Source: Halomonas sp. NO4 (lineage in GTDB: Bacteria; Pseudomonadota; Gammaproteobacteria; Pseudomonadales; Halomonadaceae). From it: 64,000 nucleotides of DNA. The stretch lies in contig NZ_WHMA01000002.1 of NCBI RefSeq assembly GCF_010994375.1, positions 236,978-300,977 on the forward strand, given 5' to 3'. Below are positions 5,263 to 13,705 of the stretch, one piece after another. The notes under the pieces are model-generated. The model had not been told where the DNA came from. It did not search any database and was given only the letters and a program-made list of their open reading frames with translations. The stretch's first letter is position 1. Every line of letters begins with the position of its first letter. A program made the translations under genes and the position numbers.

Positions 5263-7639
5263 CCGGGCCAGCGAGGTACAGCGCGCCGATGTGTTTCTCG
5301 ACGCGCTCGACGCCGGCCGACTCACCGACCCGGCGGACCTGCTGGAAGCCCTGAGCCTGAAATGGTTTCGCCTGGGCGCCCTGTACCACATCAAGGACAA
5401 GTACGGCGTCATCCAGCAATTTCGCCCCAATGGCGCGCAGCGGCAGCGCTACCTCGATGGGCACACCCGTGACCTGATCCTCAAGGCCAGGCAGCTCGGG
5501 TTTTGTGTCGATCCTTCCACGCGCGTGCTGACTGCCAACCTGCGCTGGGTGGCCATCGCCGACCTACAGCCAGGCCAGGCAATCATCGCGGTAGACGAGC
5601 ACACCCCCGGCGGCAAGGGTAAGGCGCGCAAGATGCGCACGGCCACGGTGGAGCGGGTCGGCCGGGTCACCCGCCAGGCGTACCGCATAACCCTGGACGA
5701 TGGGCGCGAGGTGGTCTGCACCGACAAGCACCCCTGGCTGACGCGCAAAGTGGCCACGGATGCCAAGTGGCGCAGCCTGTCCGGCGAGGGCAATCAGGTG
5801 GTCGGCAAGATCGAGGTGGGAACCCAGGTGCGCTGGGTCGCCAAGCCGTGGGATGGAGGCGACTACGCTGACGGATGGTTCGGCGGGATGCTCGATGGCG
5901 AGGGGTCGATGGCCCTGCCGGGAAGTTCTGGCGCCGAGGTCAATGTTGCCCAGGTTGAAGGTCCGGCCTTGGCGCGCCTGGAGCATTATCTGCACGAGCG
6001 TGGCTATCACTACCGCACCGAGGCAGATACCCACGAGCGGGACAGCAAGCACGGCAGCGTTCCCGTCCATAAGCTGTGCATCAGCCGCATGGATGAGATG
6101 TTCCGCCTGGTCGGGCAGACGCGACCCTCGCGATTCGTGGGGCGCCGCTTCTGGGAAGGCAAGGAGCTGCCGGGTAAGCGCAATGGTGGCGTTGGCTGGG
6201 CCACGGTGACGGCCATTGAGAAGCTGGGCGAGCAGGAAATGGTTGACCTGCAAACCAGCACTGGCACCTACATCGCCGAGGGTTTCGTCTCCCATAACAC
6301 CACCTTTGAAATGCTTGATGCACTCGATGACTGCCTGTTTATCGACAACTATTCGGCGGGGTGCATCTGCCACAAGCTCGATGACGCGCGGGACATCTTC
6401 GACAACAAGATCGCCTTCGCCTACCGGCGCATTGCGCCGGCCTGGCATCGCATCTTACGCGAGCTTGGCATCCGCATTCCCAAGGCGCGCAGCGACAAGT
6501 CGGGGGCGTTTCATTTCGACAACGGCAGCCAGATCACGGTGAGCACGAGCTACCGGGGCGGCACGCTCCAGCGGCTGCACGTCTCGGAGTTCGGCAAAAT
6601 CTGCCGCGAGTTCCCCACGAAGGCCAAGGAGATCGTCACCGGCGCCTTCGAGGCAGTCGGCTTGGGCAATCCGATCACCCTGGAGAGTACAGCCGAGGGG
6701 CGGGAAGGCTACTTCTACGACTACTGCGAGCTGGCCCGGCAGATGCAAGACCTGGGGCGTCCGTTGGGGCCGATGGACTGGCAGTTCCACTTCTTCCCCT
6801 GGTGGGCCGAGCCGGAATACCGCCTCGATCCCGAGGGCGTGGTGGTTCCGCAGCGACTCCGTGAATACTTCGAGGAACTGGAGCACAAGCACGGCATCAA
6901 GACCGACGCCGCCCAGCAGGCGTGGTACGCCAAGAAGTACGAGACCCTGCAGGACGACATGATGCGCGAGTACCCGTCCACCCCGGACGAGGCGTTCGCG
7001 CAGTCGGTCGAGGGCGCCTACTACGGCACGCAAATGCGCTACCTGCGCAAGCACGGCCGGATCGGCGCCCACGTCGAGGTCAACCCCACGCTCCCGGTCT
7101 ACACCGCCTGGGACTTGGGCATGAACGACACCATGGCCATCTGGTTCTGCCAGGTTGTCGGCCGCGAGGTCCACCTCGTCGACTACCTCGAAGACAGCGG
7201 CGAGGGCATCGAATACTACGCCGACCTGCTCAACCAGCGCGGCTACCGCTACGGCGGCCACTTCGCCCCGCACGACATCGAGGTGCGCGAGCTGGGCACC
7301 GGGCAGAGCCGCAGCGACGTGGCCAGGCAATACGGCATTCGCTTCGAGACGGTGCCGGCGGTCAGCAACCAGGCCGAGGGCGTCCAGGCCGTGCGCAATT
7401 TCCTGCCCATGTGCTGGATCGCCGAGGAAGCCTGCCATGACGGCATCAAGGCGCTCGACAACTACCGCAAGGAGTGGGACGAGAAGCGCGGGTGCTACAA
7501 GGAGAAGCCCCGCCATGACTGGGCATCCCACGGGGCCAAGGCCCTGGAGACCCTGGCCCGGTCAGGCCTGTTCGAGCGCACCGGCCTGCCCACGCCGAGG
7601 CCCGCCCGCGAGCGAGGCGGCTGGGCCGCCCACACCTGA
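5255..7639 (+). CDS. Terminase large subunit with in-frame intein
   Basis: DNA-packaging motor and headful nuclease, 794 residues as translated and 529 after removing residues 84-348. The flanks join as LILKARQLGF + TTFEML, a P-loop region typical of viral terminases. Downstream are a Walker B-like segment (RLHVSEFGK), a coupling-type region (NPITLESTAEGREGYFYD), and an RNase H-like nuclease with WDLGMNDTMAI and a late HDWASHGAKAL. The small terminase precedes it with an 8-base overlap and the portal follows one gene later. Activity of the packaged protein would require intein splicing, because the intervening residues disrupt the ATP site. Confidence 0.95.
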   Translation: MTDRASEVQRADVFLDALDAGRLTDPADLLEALSLKWFRLGALYHIKDKYGVIQQFRPNGAQRQRYLDGHTRDLILKARQLGFCVDPSTRVLTANLRWVAIADLQPGQAIIAVDEHTPGGKGKARKMRTATVERVGRVTRQAYRITLDDGREVVCTDKHPWLTRKVATDAKWRSLSGEGNQVVGKIEVGTQVRWVAKPWDGGDYADGWFGGMLDGEGSMALPGSSGAEVNVAQVEGPALARLEHYLHERGYHYRTEADTHERDSKHGSVPVHKLCISRMDEMFRLVGQTRPSRFVGRRFWEGKELPGKRNGGVGWATVTAIEKLGEQEMVDLQTSTGTYIAEGFVSHNTTFEMLDALDDCLFIDNYSAGCICHKLDDARDIFDNKIAFAYRRIAPAWHRILRELGIRIPKARSDKSGAFHFDNGSQITVSTSYRGGTLQRLHVSEFGKICREFPTKAKEIVTGAFEAVGLGNPITLESTAEGREGYFYDYCELARQMQDLGRPLGPMDWQFHFFPWWAEPEYRLDPEGVVVPQRLREYFEELEHKHGIKTDAAQQAWYAKKYETLQDDMMREYPSTPDEAFAQSVEGAYYGTQMRYLRKHGRIGAHVEVNPTLPVYTAWDLGMNDTMAIWFCQVVGREVHLVDYLEDSGEGIEYYADLLNQRGYRYGGHFAPHDIEVRELGTGQSRSDVARQYGIRFETVPAVSNQAEGVQAVRNFLPMCWIAEEACHDGIKALDNYRKEWDEKRGCYKEKPRHDWASHGAKALETLARSGLFERTGLPTPRPARERGGWAAHT
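5504..6298 (+). other. Intein with LAGLIDADG-type endonuclease motif inside large terminase
   Basis: 265 codons. Splicing motifs in order: first residue Cys in CVDPSTRVLT; a block B-like segment with TDKHPWLT; a single clear LAGLIDADG-like motif in DGWFGGMLDGEGSM, which could make it an active or decaying homing endonuclease; a block F-like segment MVDLQTSTGTYIAEG; and block G FVSHN ending in the conserved His-Asn. The +1 extein residue is Thr, an allowed splice acceptor. The insertion is exactly in the ATP-binding loop, a common intein site in terminases. Boundaries follow from these motifs, so they should be accurate to the residue. Confidence 0.92.
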
Positions 7640-7642
7640 ACC

Positions 7643-7656
7643 CTGTCGGGAGACAG
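7643..7656 (+). promoter_or_regulatory. GNRA hairpin enclosing the ribosome site of the 7658 gene
   Basis: CTGTC-GGGA-GACAG, ending one base before the ATG at 7658. The only ribosome-site-like sequence, GGAG at 7649-7652, lies in the loop and 3' arm, so the fold would hide it. Confidence 0.5.
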
Positions 7657-7657
7657 C

Positions 7658-8101
7658 ATGCAGTCACTCAACGCCGACAAGCACCGCGCGTTCCGTACCG
7701 CCGCGCGGCTGGCCAACGTGCGCAGCGTCGACCAGCTGGAGGACGTCATGCGGACCATCGGCCGTGCCCTGGCCGAGCAGCTGGCCGAGGCTGACATCCC
7801 GATCAAGAGCCGCCGCTTTCGCCCTGACGTGGGCCACGTGCAGATCGACAACTGCATCGCCGAGGAAAAGGTCACCAAGCCCCACCCGGTGGTGCGCCTG
7901 CAGTTCGAGGTCGACGGCGGCATGGGCATCGACCTCAAGGTCAAGGTGGTCGACTTCCTGACAGACCCGGCGGGCTATACCCGCGACTTATTCGCCCACC
8001 TGGGGCCGATGCGCCGTAACGTACTCCGCCTTCGCCAGGAGAAGCGGGAACTCAACAACGCCTTCTACAAGGCGCTGACGGAGGGCAGCGGCGATGGCTG
8101 A
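7658..8101 (+). CDS. Hypothetical phage protein between terminase and portal (147 aa)
   Basis: Begins MQSLNADKHRAFRTAARLAN; N-terminal helical part, then a beta-rich middle (VVRLQFEVDGGMGIDLKVKV) and a helical C-terminus. No catalytic motif. Position between the large terminase and the portal and an 8-base overlap with the portal gene suggest a packaging or head accessory role, which is inference only. Confidence 0.65.
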   Translation: MQSLNADKHRAFRTAARLANVRSVDQLEDVMRTIGRALAEQLAEADIPIKSRRFRPDVGHVQIDNCIAEEKVTKPHPVVRLQFEVDGGMGIDLKVKVVDFLTDPAGYTRDLFAHLGPMRRNVLRLRQEKRELNNAFYKALTEGSGDG

Positions 8102-10376
8102 GCTGGGGATGCTGCAGTATCGGTCGGCGTCGGACCTTCGCGCCGACGAGCAGGCCGAACAACTCCGGGCCGAGGAAGAGCGCCGCAAGGAGCTGATGGA
8201 GTCCTCCCTGGCCGCGCATATTCGCCGCAGCTGGGAGGCCGCCCGCTGGGCCAAGCAGGAGGTCGAGGATCGCCTGCTGGACTGCCTGCGCCGCCGCAAG
8301 GGCGAGTACGACCCGCAAAAGCTCCAGGCCATCCAGAAGGAAGGCGGCAGCGCCATCTACATGATGCTGACCGCCACCAAGTGCCGGGCCGCCGCCGCGT
8401 GGCTGAGAGACATCCTGCAGCCGCCCAACGACCGACCCTGGGGGTTGGACCCGACCCCGGTCTCGGACGTCCCTGACGCCTACCTGGCGCCGCTCGCGCA
8501 GCAGATTCAGCAGCAGGCCATGGCCGCCCAGCAACAGGGTCAGCCGGTCGACATGGAAGCGCTCAAGGAGAAGGCCCGCGAGCAGCTTCGCCAGGCCGCT
8601 CAGGAGCGCGCCGAGGAAGCCGCCGAGCGCCACGAGGACGTGATCGCCGACCAGCTGATGGAAGGCGGATTCGACGAGGCGTTCGAGGCGTTCATCGACG
8701 ACTTCGTGACCTTCCCGGCAGCGTTCCTGCGCGCGCCCATCCTGCGCCGCGTGCCGACCCTCGAATGGCTGGAGGGCTGGCAGCCGGTCAAGAGCGAGAC
8801 GATTCGCCCCGAGTTCGAGCGCATCAGCCCGTTCGACGTCTACCCCAGCCCCGATGCCACCGACATCGACGACGGGGCGTTCCTCATCGAGCGCTGCCGC
8901 TTCCGGCGCCGCGACTTCGTGCAGATGCTCGGCGTGGCCGGCTTCGACGACGAGGCGGTGCGTCGGGTGCTCCACGACTACGGCCAGGGCGGGCTGCGCG
9001 ACTGGCTATGGCTCGATGGCGAACGCCAGGAGCTGGAAGGCCGCGAGCACGAGTGGATGAACCCGGGCGACACCATCGACGGGCTCATCTACTGGGGCAG
9101 CGCACAGGGTGTGACCCTGCTGCAGTGGGGCATGAACCCCGACGAGGTGGACGACCCGCTGGCCGAGTACGAGGTCGAGGCCATTCTGGTCGGCGAGCAC
9201 GTAGTGCGGGTGCGTATCAACCGCGATCCCTTGGAGCGCCGCCCCTACCACAAGGCCTCATTCCAGCCGGTGCCGGGCAGCTTCTGGGGCCAGGCCATCC
9301 CCGAGCTGATGGCCGACATTCAGGACGTGTGCAACGCCACGGCACGCAACCTCGTCAACAACCTGGCCATTTCCAGCGGACCCCAGGTGGAGGTCTACGA
9401 GGACCGCCTGAGCCCCACCGAAGACCCCAGCGACATCTATCCCTGGAAAATCTGGCGGACCAAGGATGGCCGGGTAACGGGCAACAATCGCGCTCTGCAG
9501 TTCTACCAGCCGACCTCCAATGCCGGCGAGCTGCTGCAGGTCTACGAGAGCTTCGAGATCAAGGCCGACGACGCCACCAATATCCCGCGTTATGCCTATG
9601 GCAACGAGGACGTGGGCGGCGCCGGGCAGACCGCCTCGGGCCTGTCGATGCTCATGGAGAGCGCCAACAAGGGCATCAAGGATGCGGTGCGCCACATCGA
9701 CCGGGGCGTGATCCGTCGTGTCATCGAGGCCCTGTGGCTGCACAACATGCAGCACAGCGACAACCAGGCCATCAAGGGCGACGTGGCCGTCGTGCCGCGT
9801 GGCTCCAGCGCCATGCTGATCCGCGACCAGCTTGGCCAGATGCGCCAGGAGTTCCTGCAGTTCACGGCCAACGACTACGACATGAGCATCCTGGGCCGCG
9901 AGGCACGCCGCAAGCTGCTCGACAGCATCGCCGCGCAGCTCGACATGCCTGGCCTGGTGCCCACCAAGGAAGACCTCGCCCAGCAGGACCAGCAGCGCCA
10001 GAAACTGGAGCAGGTGCAGCAGCAGATCGAGCAGGCCAAGGGCCAGGCCGAGGCCGCCGAGCGCCAGGCCAAGGCGCAGAAGACCCAGGCGGAAGCGGTA
10101 GAGACCCAGGCCGATACCCAGATCGACCAGCAGATGGCGCCCCTGGAGGCGCAGAAGCTGCTCGCCGAGATCGCCAAGCTCATCGCCGAGGTGAGGGGAG
10201 ACACCGATGGACGAGGAACGCAAATGGAAGGCCCTGGCCCGGATACGCGAGGCCCCGCAGGGCAAGGTGCTGCTGGAGCTACTTCGGGAGCGCCGGGCCG
10301 AGGTACGGGACTCGCTGGAGTCATGCCCGGTGGAGGACGTGGCATGGCACCAGGGCCGCGCCGCCCTGTTCGCTGA
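8094..10376 (+). CDS. Portal protein
   Basis: Forms the dodecameric DNA channel at one capsid vertex. 760 residues. The central part shows the usual portal layout: a wing with ERISPFDVYPSPDATDIDDG, the stem-clip region with SFWGQAIPELMADIQDVCN, and the helical crown with QTASGLSMLMESANKGIKD. The C-terminal 150 residues are a long Gln/Glu/Ala-rich coiled coil (QRQKLEQVQQQIEQAKGQ). The final 57 residues (from about 10207) are Gly/Pro-rich and share their DNA with another gene in a second frame. Podovirus portals of P22 type have about 725 residues. Confidence 0.92.
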   Translation: MAELGMLQYRSASDLRADEQAEQLRAEEERRKELMESSLAAHIRRSWEAARWAKQEVEDRLLDCLRRRKGEYDPQKLQAIQKEGGSAIYMMLTATKCRAAAAWLRDILQPPNDRPWGLDPTPVSDVPDAYLAPLAQQIQQQAMAAQQQGQPVDMEALKEKAREQLRQAAQERAEEAAERHEDVIADQLMEGGFDEAFEAFIDDFVTFPAAFLRAPILRRVPTLEWLEGWQPVKSETIRPEFERISPFDVYPSPDATDIDDGAFLIERCRFRRRDFVQMLGVAGFDDEAVRRVLHDYGQGGLRDWLWLDGERQELEGREHEWMNPGDTIDGLIYWGSAQGVTLLQWGMNPDEVDDPLAEYEVEAILVGEHVVRVRINRDPLERRPYHKASFQPVPGSFWGQAIPELMADIQDVCNATARNLVNNLAISSGPQVEVYEDRLSPTEDPSDIYPWKIWRTKDGRVTGNNRALQFYQPTSNAGELLQVYESFEIKADDATNIPRYAYGNEDVGGAGQTASGLSMLMESANKGIKDAVRHIDRGVIRRVIEALWLHNMQHSDNQAIKGDVAVVPRGSSAMLIRDQLGQMRQEFLQFTANDYDMSILGREARRKLLDSIAAQLDMPGLVPTKEDLAQQDQQRQKLEQVQQQIEQAKGQAEAAERQAKAQKTQAEAVETQADTQIDQQMAPLEAQKLLAEIAKLIAEVRGDTDGRGTQMEGPGPDTRGPAGQGAAGATSGAPGRGTGLAGVMPGGGRGMAPGPRRPVR

Positions 10377-10431
10377 GTTGATCGAGGAAATCGAGCAGGC
10401 CTCCGAGGTCATGCACCGCCGATTCACCTGA
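10207..10431 (+). CDS. Small helical phage protein overlapping the portal gene (74 aa)
   Basis: Starts at 10207 after GAGGGGAGACACC, a good ribosome site. The sequence MDEERKWKALARIREAPQGK and ...LIEEIEQASEVMHRRFT is a well-formed amphipathic helical protein, unlike random frame translation. It overlaps the portal gene by 170 bases in another frame. Which of the two frames is functional across the overlap is open; both can be real. Confidence 0.65.
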   Translation: MDEERKWKALARIREAPQGKVLLELLRERRAEVRDSLESCPVEDVAWHQGRAALFAELIEEIEQASEVMHRRFT

Positions 10432-10454
10432 GCCGGGCACCGCCCGGCCCACCG

Positions 10455-10488
10455 CAAAGCCGCTCGTGGTTCGCCCCGGGCGGCTTTG
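10455..10488. terminator. Hairpin after the portal operon, possible terminator
   Basis: CAAAGCCGC (10455-10463) pairs with GCGGCTTTG (10480-10488) with a 16-base loop. There is only a short T-run within the arm, so termination may be partial. It lies in the 163-base gap before the scaffold gene. Confidence 0.45.
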
Positions 10489-10566
10489 TCGTGGGTGGAC
10501 GCTCGGGACTGCAGCCCGAAACCGCTACCCGAATCGTGAACCCCGGCCAATGCCGGCTCACAGACC

Positions 10567-10580
10567 GCGCCGTGAGGCGC
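10567..10580 (+). promoter_or_regulatory. GNRA hairpin, leader of scaffold gene
   Basis: GCGCC-GTGA-GGCGC, followed by ribosome site TAGGAGTAGG and ATG at 10595. Confidence 0.5.
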
Positions 10581-10594
10581 CGTAGGAGTAGGAA

Positions 10595-11590
10595 ATGTCA
10601 CTGCCCAGGAGCGTGCAGGAGCAAGTCAACCGTTCCAATGAGCACTTCGAGAAGCCCGTGAACCCCGAGGAAGAGACCTCGACTCACGAGGGCGAGCGAA
10701 ACCCGCCGAAGGATCAGGACGACACTGTGCCCCCGCCCGAGGGAGACACCGCCGGGCAATCCGCCGACACCGAATCACCGAAGGGTGGCCAGAAAAGCCA
10801 GGAGCAGGCCAAGCAAGAGCCCGACAAGGACGCGTTGTACTGGCAGCACCGCTTCAAGGTGATCGAAGGCAAGTACAACGCCGAGGTGCCGGCGCTGCAG
10901 AAGGAGGTAGCCGACCTCAAGCGGGATAACGAGGCCAAGGCCGAGCGGATCAAGGAACTGGAATCGCAGCAGGGCTCGACCGGCCAGGCCGGCGATCTGA
11001 GCGACGAGAAGTTGGCACAGTTCCGCGAGGACTTCGGCGAGGACTTGGTGGACTTCGTGGAGCGCATGATCGCGCAGAAGGCCGCACCGTCACAGGCAGA
11101 AAGCGACGACGTCTCGGAGCTGCGTAGTGAAGTCGAGAGCCTCAAGCAGGAGAAGCTCGACCATGCAAAAGCCGGGTTCTGGCGCGATCTGCAGTGGGCG
11201 GTGCCCAACTTTCGTGAGGTCAACGCCGACCCCGGATTCCTCCAGTACCTCGCCCAGGTCGATCCGCAGTCGGGCAGGCAGCGTCAGCAGCTGCTCGACG
11301 AGGCACAGAAGGCCCTGGACGCCAAGACGGTCATTGACATCTTTCAGCTCTATCTGAACCAGGCCGGGCAGGGCGCTGAGCGCTCGACTCGCGTGCCCGA
11401 GGAAGAGCTGGAGCCGCCCCGCTCACGTTCCACCGACACCCCGCCTGCCGGCGGGGGCAATGTGTGGACCGGCGCGGGGATCAACCAGTTCTACCGCGAC
11501 AAGCGCGAGGGGCGCTACAGCGCCGATGAAGCCCAGCGCCTGGAAGCCGACATTTTCGCCGCCCAGAAAGAAGGCCGGGTGCAACCCTGA
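10595..11590 (+). CDS. Scaffolding protein
   Basis: Guides capsid assembly and is lost from mature heads. 331 residues, very acidic and charged, with a disordered N-terminus (residues 1-80, many Glu/Asp/Pro), a coiled coil at about 90-130 (EVADLKRDNEAKAERIKELE), a second helical region (VSELRSEVESLKQEKLDHAK) and a C-terminal helix with INQFYRDKREGRYSADEAQR. Location directly before the major capsid gene is the standard scaffold position. Confidence 0.85.
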   Translation: MSLPRSVQEQVNRSNEHFEKPVNPEEETSTHEGERNPPKDQDDTVPPPEGDTAGQSADTESPKGGQKSQEQAKQEPDKDALYWQHRFKVIEGKYNAEVPALQKEVADLKRDNEAKAERIKELESQQGSTGQAGDLSDEKLAQFREDFGEDLVDFVERMIAQKAAPSQAESDDVSELRSEVESLKQEKLDHAKAGFWRDLQWAVPNFREVNADPGFLQYLAQVDPQSGRQRQQLLDEAQKALDAKTVIDIFQLYLNQAGQGAERSTRVPEEELEPPRSRSTDTPPAGGGNVWTGAGINQFYRDKREGRYSADEAQRLEADIFAAQKEGRVQP

Positions 11591-11613
11591 CCCTGGCCGG
11601 GCGTTTTCGATTC

Positions 11614-11627
11614 TCGCCGTGAGGCGA
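11614..11627 (+). promoter_or_regulatory. GNRA hairpin, leader of major capsid gene
   Basis: TCGCC-GTGA-GGCGA, followed by ribosome site ACGGAGG and the ATG at 11646. The hairpin does not cover the ribosome site. Confidence 0.5.
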
Positions 11628-11645
11628 TAAACGGAGGTATGAGTC

Positions 11646-12587
11646 ATGGCAGGTCCGACTCGCGACTCCGGCCATCCTGACTATTCGAGCACGTCAAGCT
11701 CGGGGTTTATTCCGCAGGTATGGTCCGGCAAGCTCATTGAGAAGTTGTACGCGTCCACCGCGTTCGCCGAGGTCTCAAACACCTATTACGAGGGGGAGAT
11801 CAAGAACAAGGGCGACACGGTGGAAATCCGCACCACCCCGTCCATCACCATCAACGACTACGAGATCGGTGGTGGGCTGAGCTACGAGAAGCCGACCAGC
11901 GACAAGGTCGAGCTGAATATCGACCACGCCAAGTACTTCGCCTTTGAAGTCAACGACGTGGACGCCTATCAGTCCGACATCAAGCTGATGGACGACTGGT
12001 CCGACGATGCCGGTCAGAAGATGAAGATTGCCATTGACGTGGACATCCTCGCCGATGTTTACGGCAGCGTGGCGTCCGACAACGCTGGCACCTCGGCGGG
12101 CACCATTTCCGGGTCGTATGACCTGGGCGCGCCCGACGACCCGGTGGCGATCACCAAGTCCAACATCCTCGACACCATCGTGGATTGTGGCTCGGTACTC
12201 GACGAGCAGAACGTGCCGGACACCGACCGCTGGTTCATCCTGCCCGCGTGGATGAACGGGATGCTCAAGAAGTCCGATCTGCGCGATGCGTCGATCATGG
12301 GCGACAGCACCTCCGTGTTCCGCAACGGCAAGGCCGGCACCCTGGATCGGTTCACGGTGTACATCAACAACAACATGGACACGGTGACCGACGGCACCAC
12401 CGGCAACCAATGCACCAACATCATCTTCGGGCACAAGAAGGCCCTGACCTTCGCCTCGCAGATGACCAACATGGAGCGTCTGCCCAACCCGGACGACTTC
12501 GGGCAGTTGGTGCGTGGCCTCAACGTCTTTGGCTTCGAGGTCATCGACTCCGATGCCATGGGCCACCTCTACGCCGAGCGCGGCTAA
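11646..12587 (+). CDS. Major capsid protein (P22 coat-like)
   Basis: 313 residues; forms the icosahedral shell. The N-terminal segment FIPQVWSGKLIEKLYASTAF and the region KGDTVEIRTTPSITINDYEI, with HAKYFAFEVNDVDAYQS and a long helix around QKMKIAIDVDILADVYG, are characteristic of phage coat proteins of the P22-like, HK97-fold group. The C-terminus has NPDDFGQLVRGLNVFGFEVI. The position between scaffold and adaptor genes agrees. A strong terminator-like hairpin follows, as expected for the most abundantly expressed gene. Confidence 0.92.
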   Translation: MAGPTRDSGHPDYSSTSSSGFIPQVWSGKLIEKLYASTAFAEVSNTYYEGEIKNKGDTVEIRTTPSITINDYEIGGGLSYEKPTSDKVELNIDHAKYFAFEVNDVDAYQSDIKLMDDWSDDAGQKMKIAIDVDILADVYGSVASDNAGTSAGTISGSYDLGAPDDPVAITKSNILDTIVDCGSVLDEQNVPDTDRWFILPAWMNGMLKKSDLRDASIMGDSTSVFRNGKAGTLDRFTVYINNNMDTVTDGTTGNQCTNIIFGHKKALTFASQMTNMERLPNPDDFGQLVRGLNVFGFEVIDSDAMGHLYAERG

Positions 12588-12604
12588 GGCTCGGCATCCT
12601 GACG

Positions 12605-12631
12605 GCGCCGCCCTCCGGGGCGGCGTCTTTT
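12605..12631 (+). terminator. Terminator-like hairpin after the capsid gene
   Basis: CGCCGCCC (12606-12613) and GGGCGGCG (12618-12625) pair around the loop TCCG, a stable UNCG-type tetraloop, followed by TCTTTT. It would reduce read-through from the capsid gene into the tail genes. The next ribosome site (TAGGAGG) follows directly. Confidence 0.75.
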
Positions 12632-12647
12632 CGTAGGAGGAACACCA

Positions 12648-12968
12648 ATGGCAGACCAGATCGAGCAAATCAAACAGGCCGGCAACAAGGAAGCGCTCGC
12701 CCCCTTGGCCGAGGAACTGGGCGTCGAGCTGGACAAGCGCAAGGGGCTCGAAACCCTGCGCGCCGACGTACTCGCCGCTGCCGAGAAGGCGCAGGAGCCC
12801 ACCGAGAAGGCGAGTGGCGATACCCACCACCTGGCTGGGCAGGGCAAGGCCGCGAAGGACGGCAAGAAGGACGGCAAGAAGGGCCGCTACCTCAAGAACA
12901 CCACGACCGGCCGCGTCTTCACTTATTCCGCACGCCTGGCCAAGCGCAAGGACATGAAAGAGGTGTGA
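12648..12968 (+). CDS. Small phage protein with HeH/Rho-N-like fold (106 aa)
   Basis: Residues 10-45 (NKEALAPLAEELGVELDKRK, then LETLRADVLAAAEK) resemble HeH/LEM or Rho-N helix-extended-helix modules, often found in small head proteins. The C-terminal half is very basic (KAAKDGKKDGKKGRYLKN), so nucleic-acid contact is plausible. Position directly behind the coat protein suggests a head protein. Assignment by pattern only. Confidence 0.6.
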   Translation: MADQIEQIKQAGNKEALAPLAEELGVELDKRKGLETLRADVLAAAEKAQEPTEKASGDTHHLAGQGKAAKDGKKDGKKGRYLKNTTTGRVFTYSARLAKRKDMKEV

Positions 12969-12988
12969 CACCTCGCTAGGAGGAACCC

Positions 12989-13702
12989 ATGGCAGTCACC
13001 ACGGTGGGAACCGTCATCGACAATGCCAAGCTGGTCCTGCAGGAGGTCACCTCGGCGGGTACGCGCTGGACCAACGAGGAATTGATCGGCTGGCTCAACG
13101 AGGCGTACCAGGCCATCGTGCAGCTCAAGCCCGATGCGTCCTCGGTCAACGAGACCATCACCCTAGACCCGGGGACCAAGCAGTCCATCCCCGACGACGG
13201 GCTGCGCCTCATCGACGTGGTGCGCAACACCGCCACCGACAGCGACAAGTTGGGCATTCTCGTGACCTCGCGGCGCGCCCTGGACACCACCCGCCGCAGC
13301 TGGCACGCCGATGACGAGAGCGTCAACATCGAGCAGTTCGTCTTCGACGACCAAGACCCGACCCACTTCTACGTCTATCCCCCGGCCGCTACCGGAGCGG
13401 AAATCGAGATCATCTATTCGTCGGTGCCCTCGGCGCACGACGCCTCGGGCGGGCTGTCGGCCATCGAGTCAGACACCATCAAGCTCAACGACAGCTACGT
13501 GCCGGCGATCACTGATTACATCCTGTACCGGGCGTACAGCAAGGACGCCGATCACGCGGCCAACCTTCAGCGGGCGCAGATGCACCTCGAGGCGTACATG
13601 AACTCGCTGGGCCAGAAGGTTCAGGTGGATCGCCGCACCTCGCCCAACTCGCCCGACCTGCAGGACAGCCACTACGGCCGCCGGCCGCCGCAGCAGGGGT
13701 AA
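12989..13702 (+). CDS. Phage adaptor protein (DUF6682-like head-tail connector)
   Basis: 237 residues. The N-terminus (VIDNAKLVLQEVTSAGTRWT, ELIGWLNEAYQAIVQLKPDA) and SIPDDGLRLIDVVRN fit the DUF6682 family of phage adaptors that attach under the portal. The ribosome site is AGGAGG. The next gene is a second adaptor-like protein, together forming the connector module. Confidence 0.75.
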   Translation: MAVTTVGTVIDNAKLVLQEVTSAGTRWTNEELIGWLNEAYQAIVQLKPDASSVNETITLDPGTKQSIPDDGLRLIDVVRNTATDSDKLGILVTSRRALDTTRRSWHADDESVNIEQFVFDDQDPTHFYVYPPAATGAEIEIIYSSVPSAHDASGGLSAIESDTIKLNDSYVPAITDYILYRAYSKDADHAANLQRAQMHLEAYMNSLGQKVQVDRRTSPNSPDLQDSHYGRRPPQQG

Positions 13703-13705
13703 GCC

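Noticed and set aside
5504..6298. Reading the insertion in the terminase as a separate homing endonuclease gene or intron
   Set aside because: The frame is continuous with the terminase on both sides and has protein-splicing residues at both ends.
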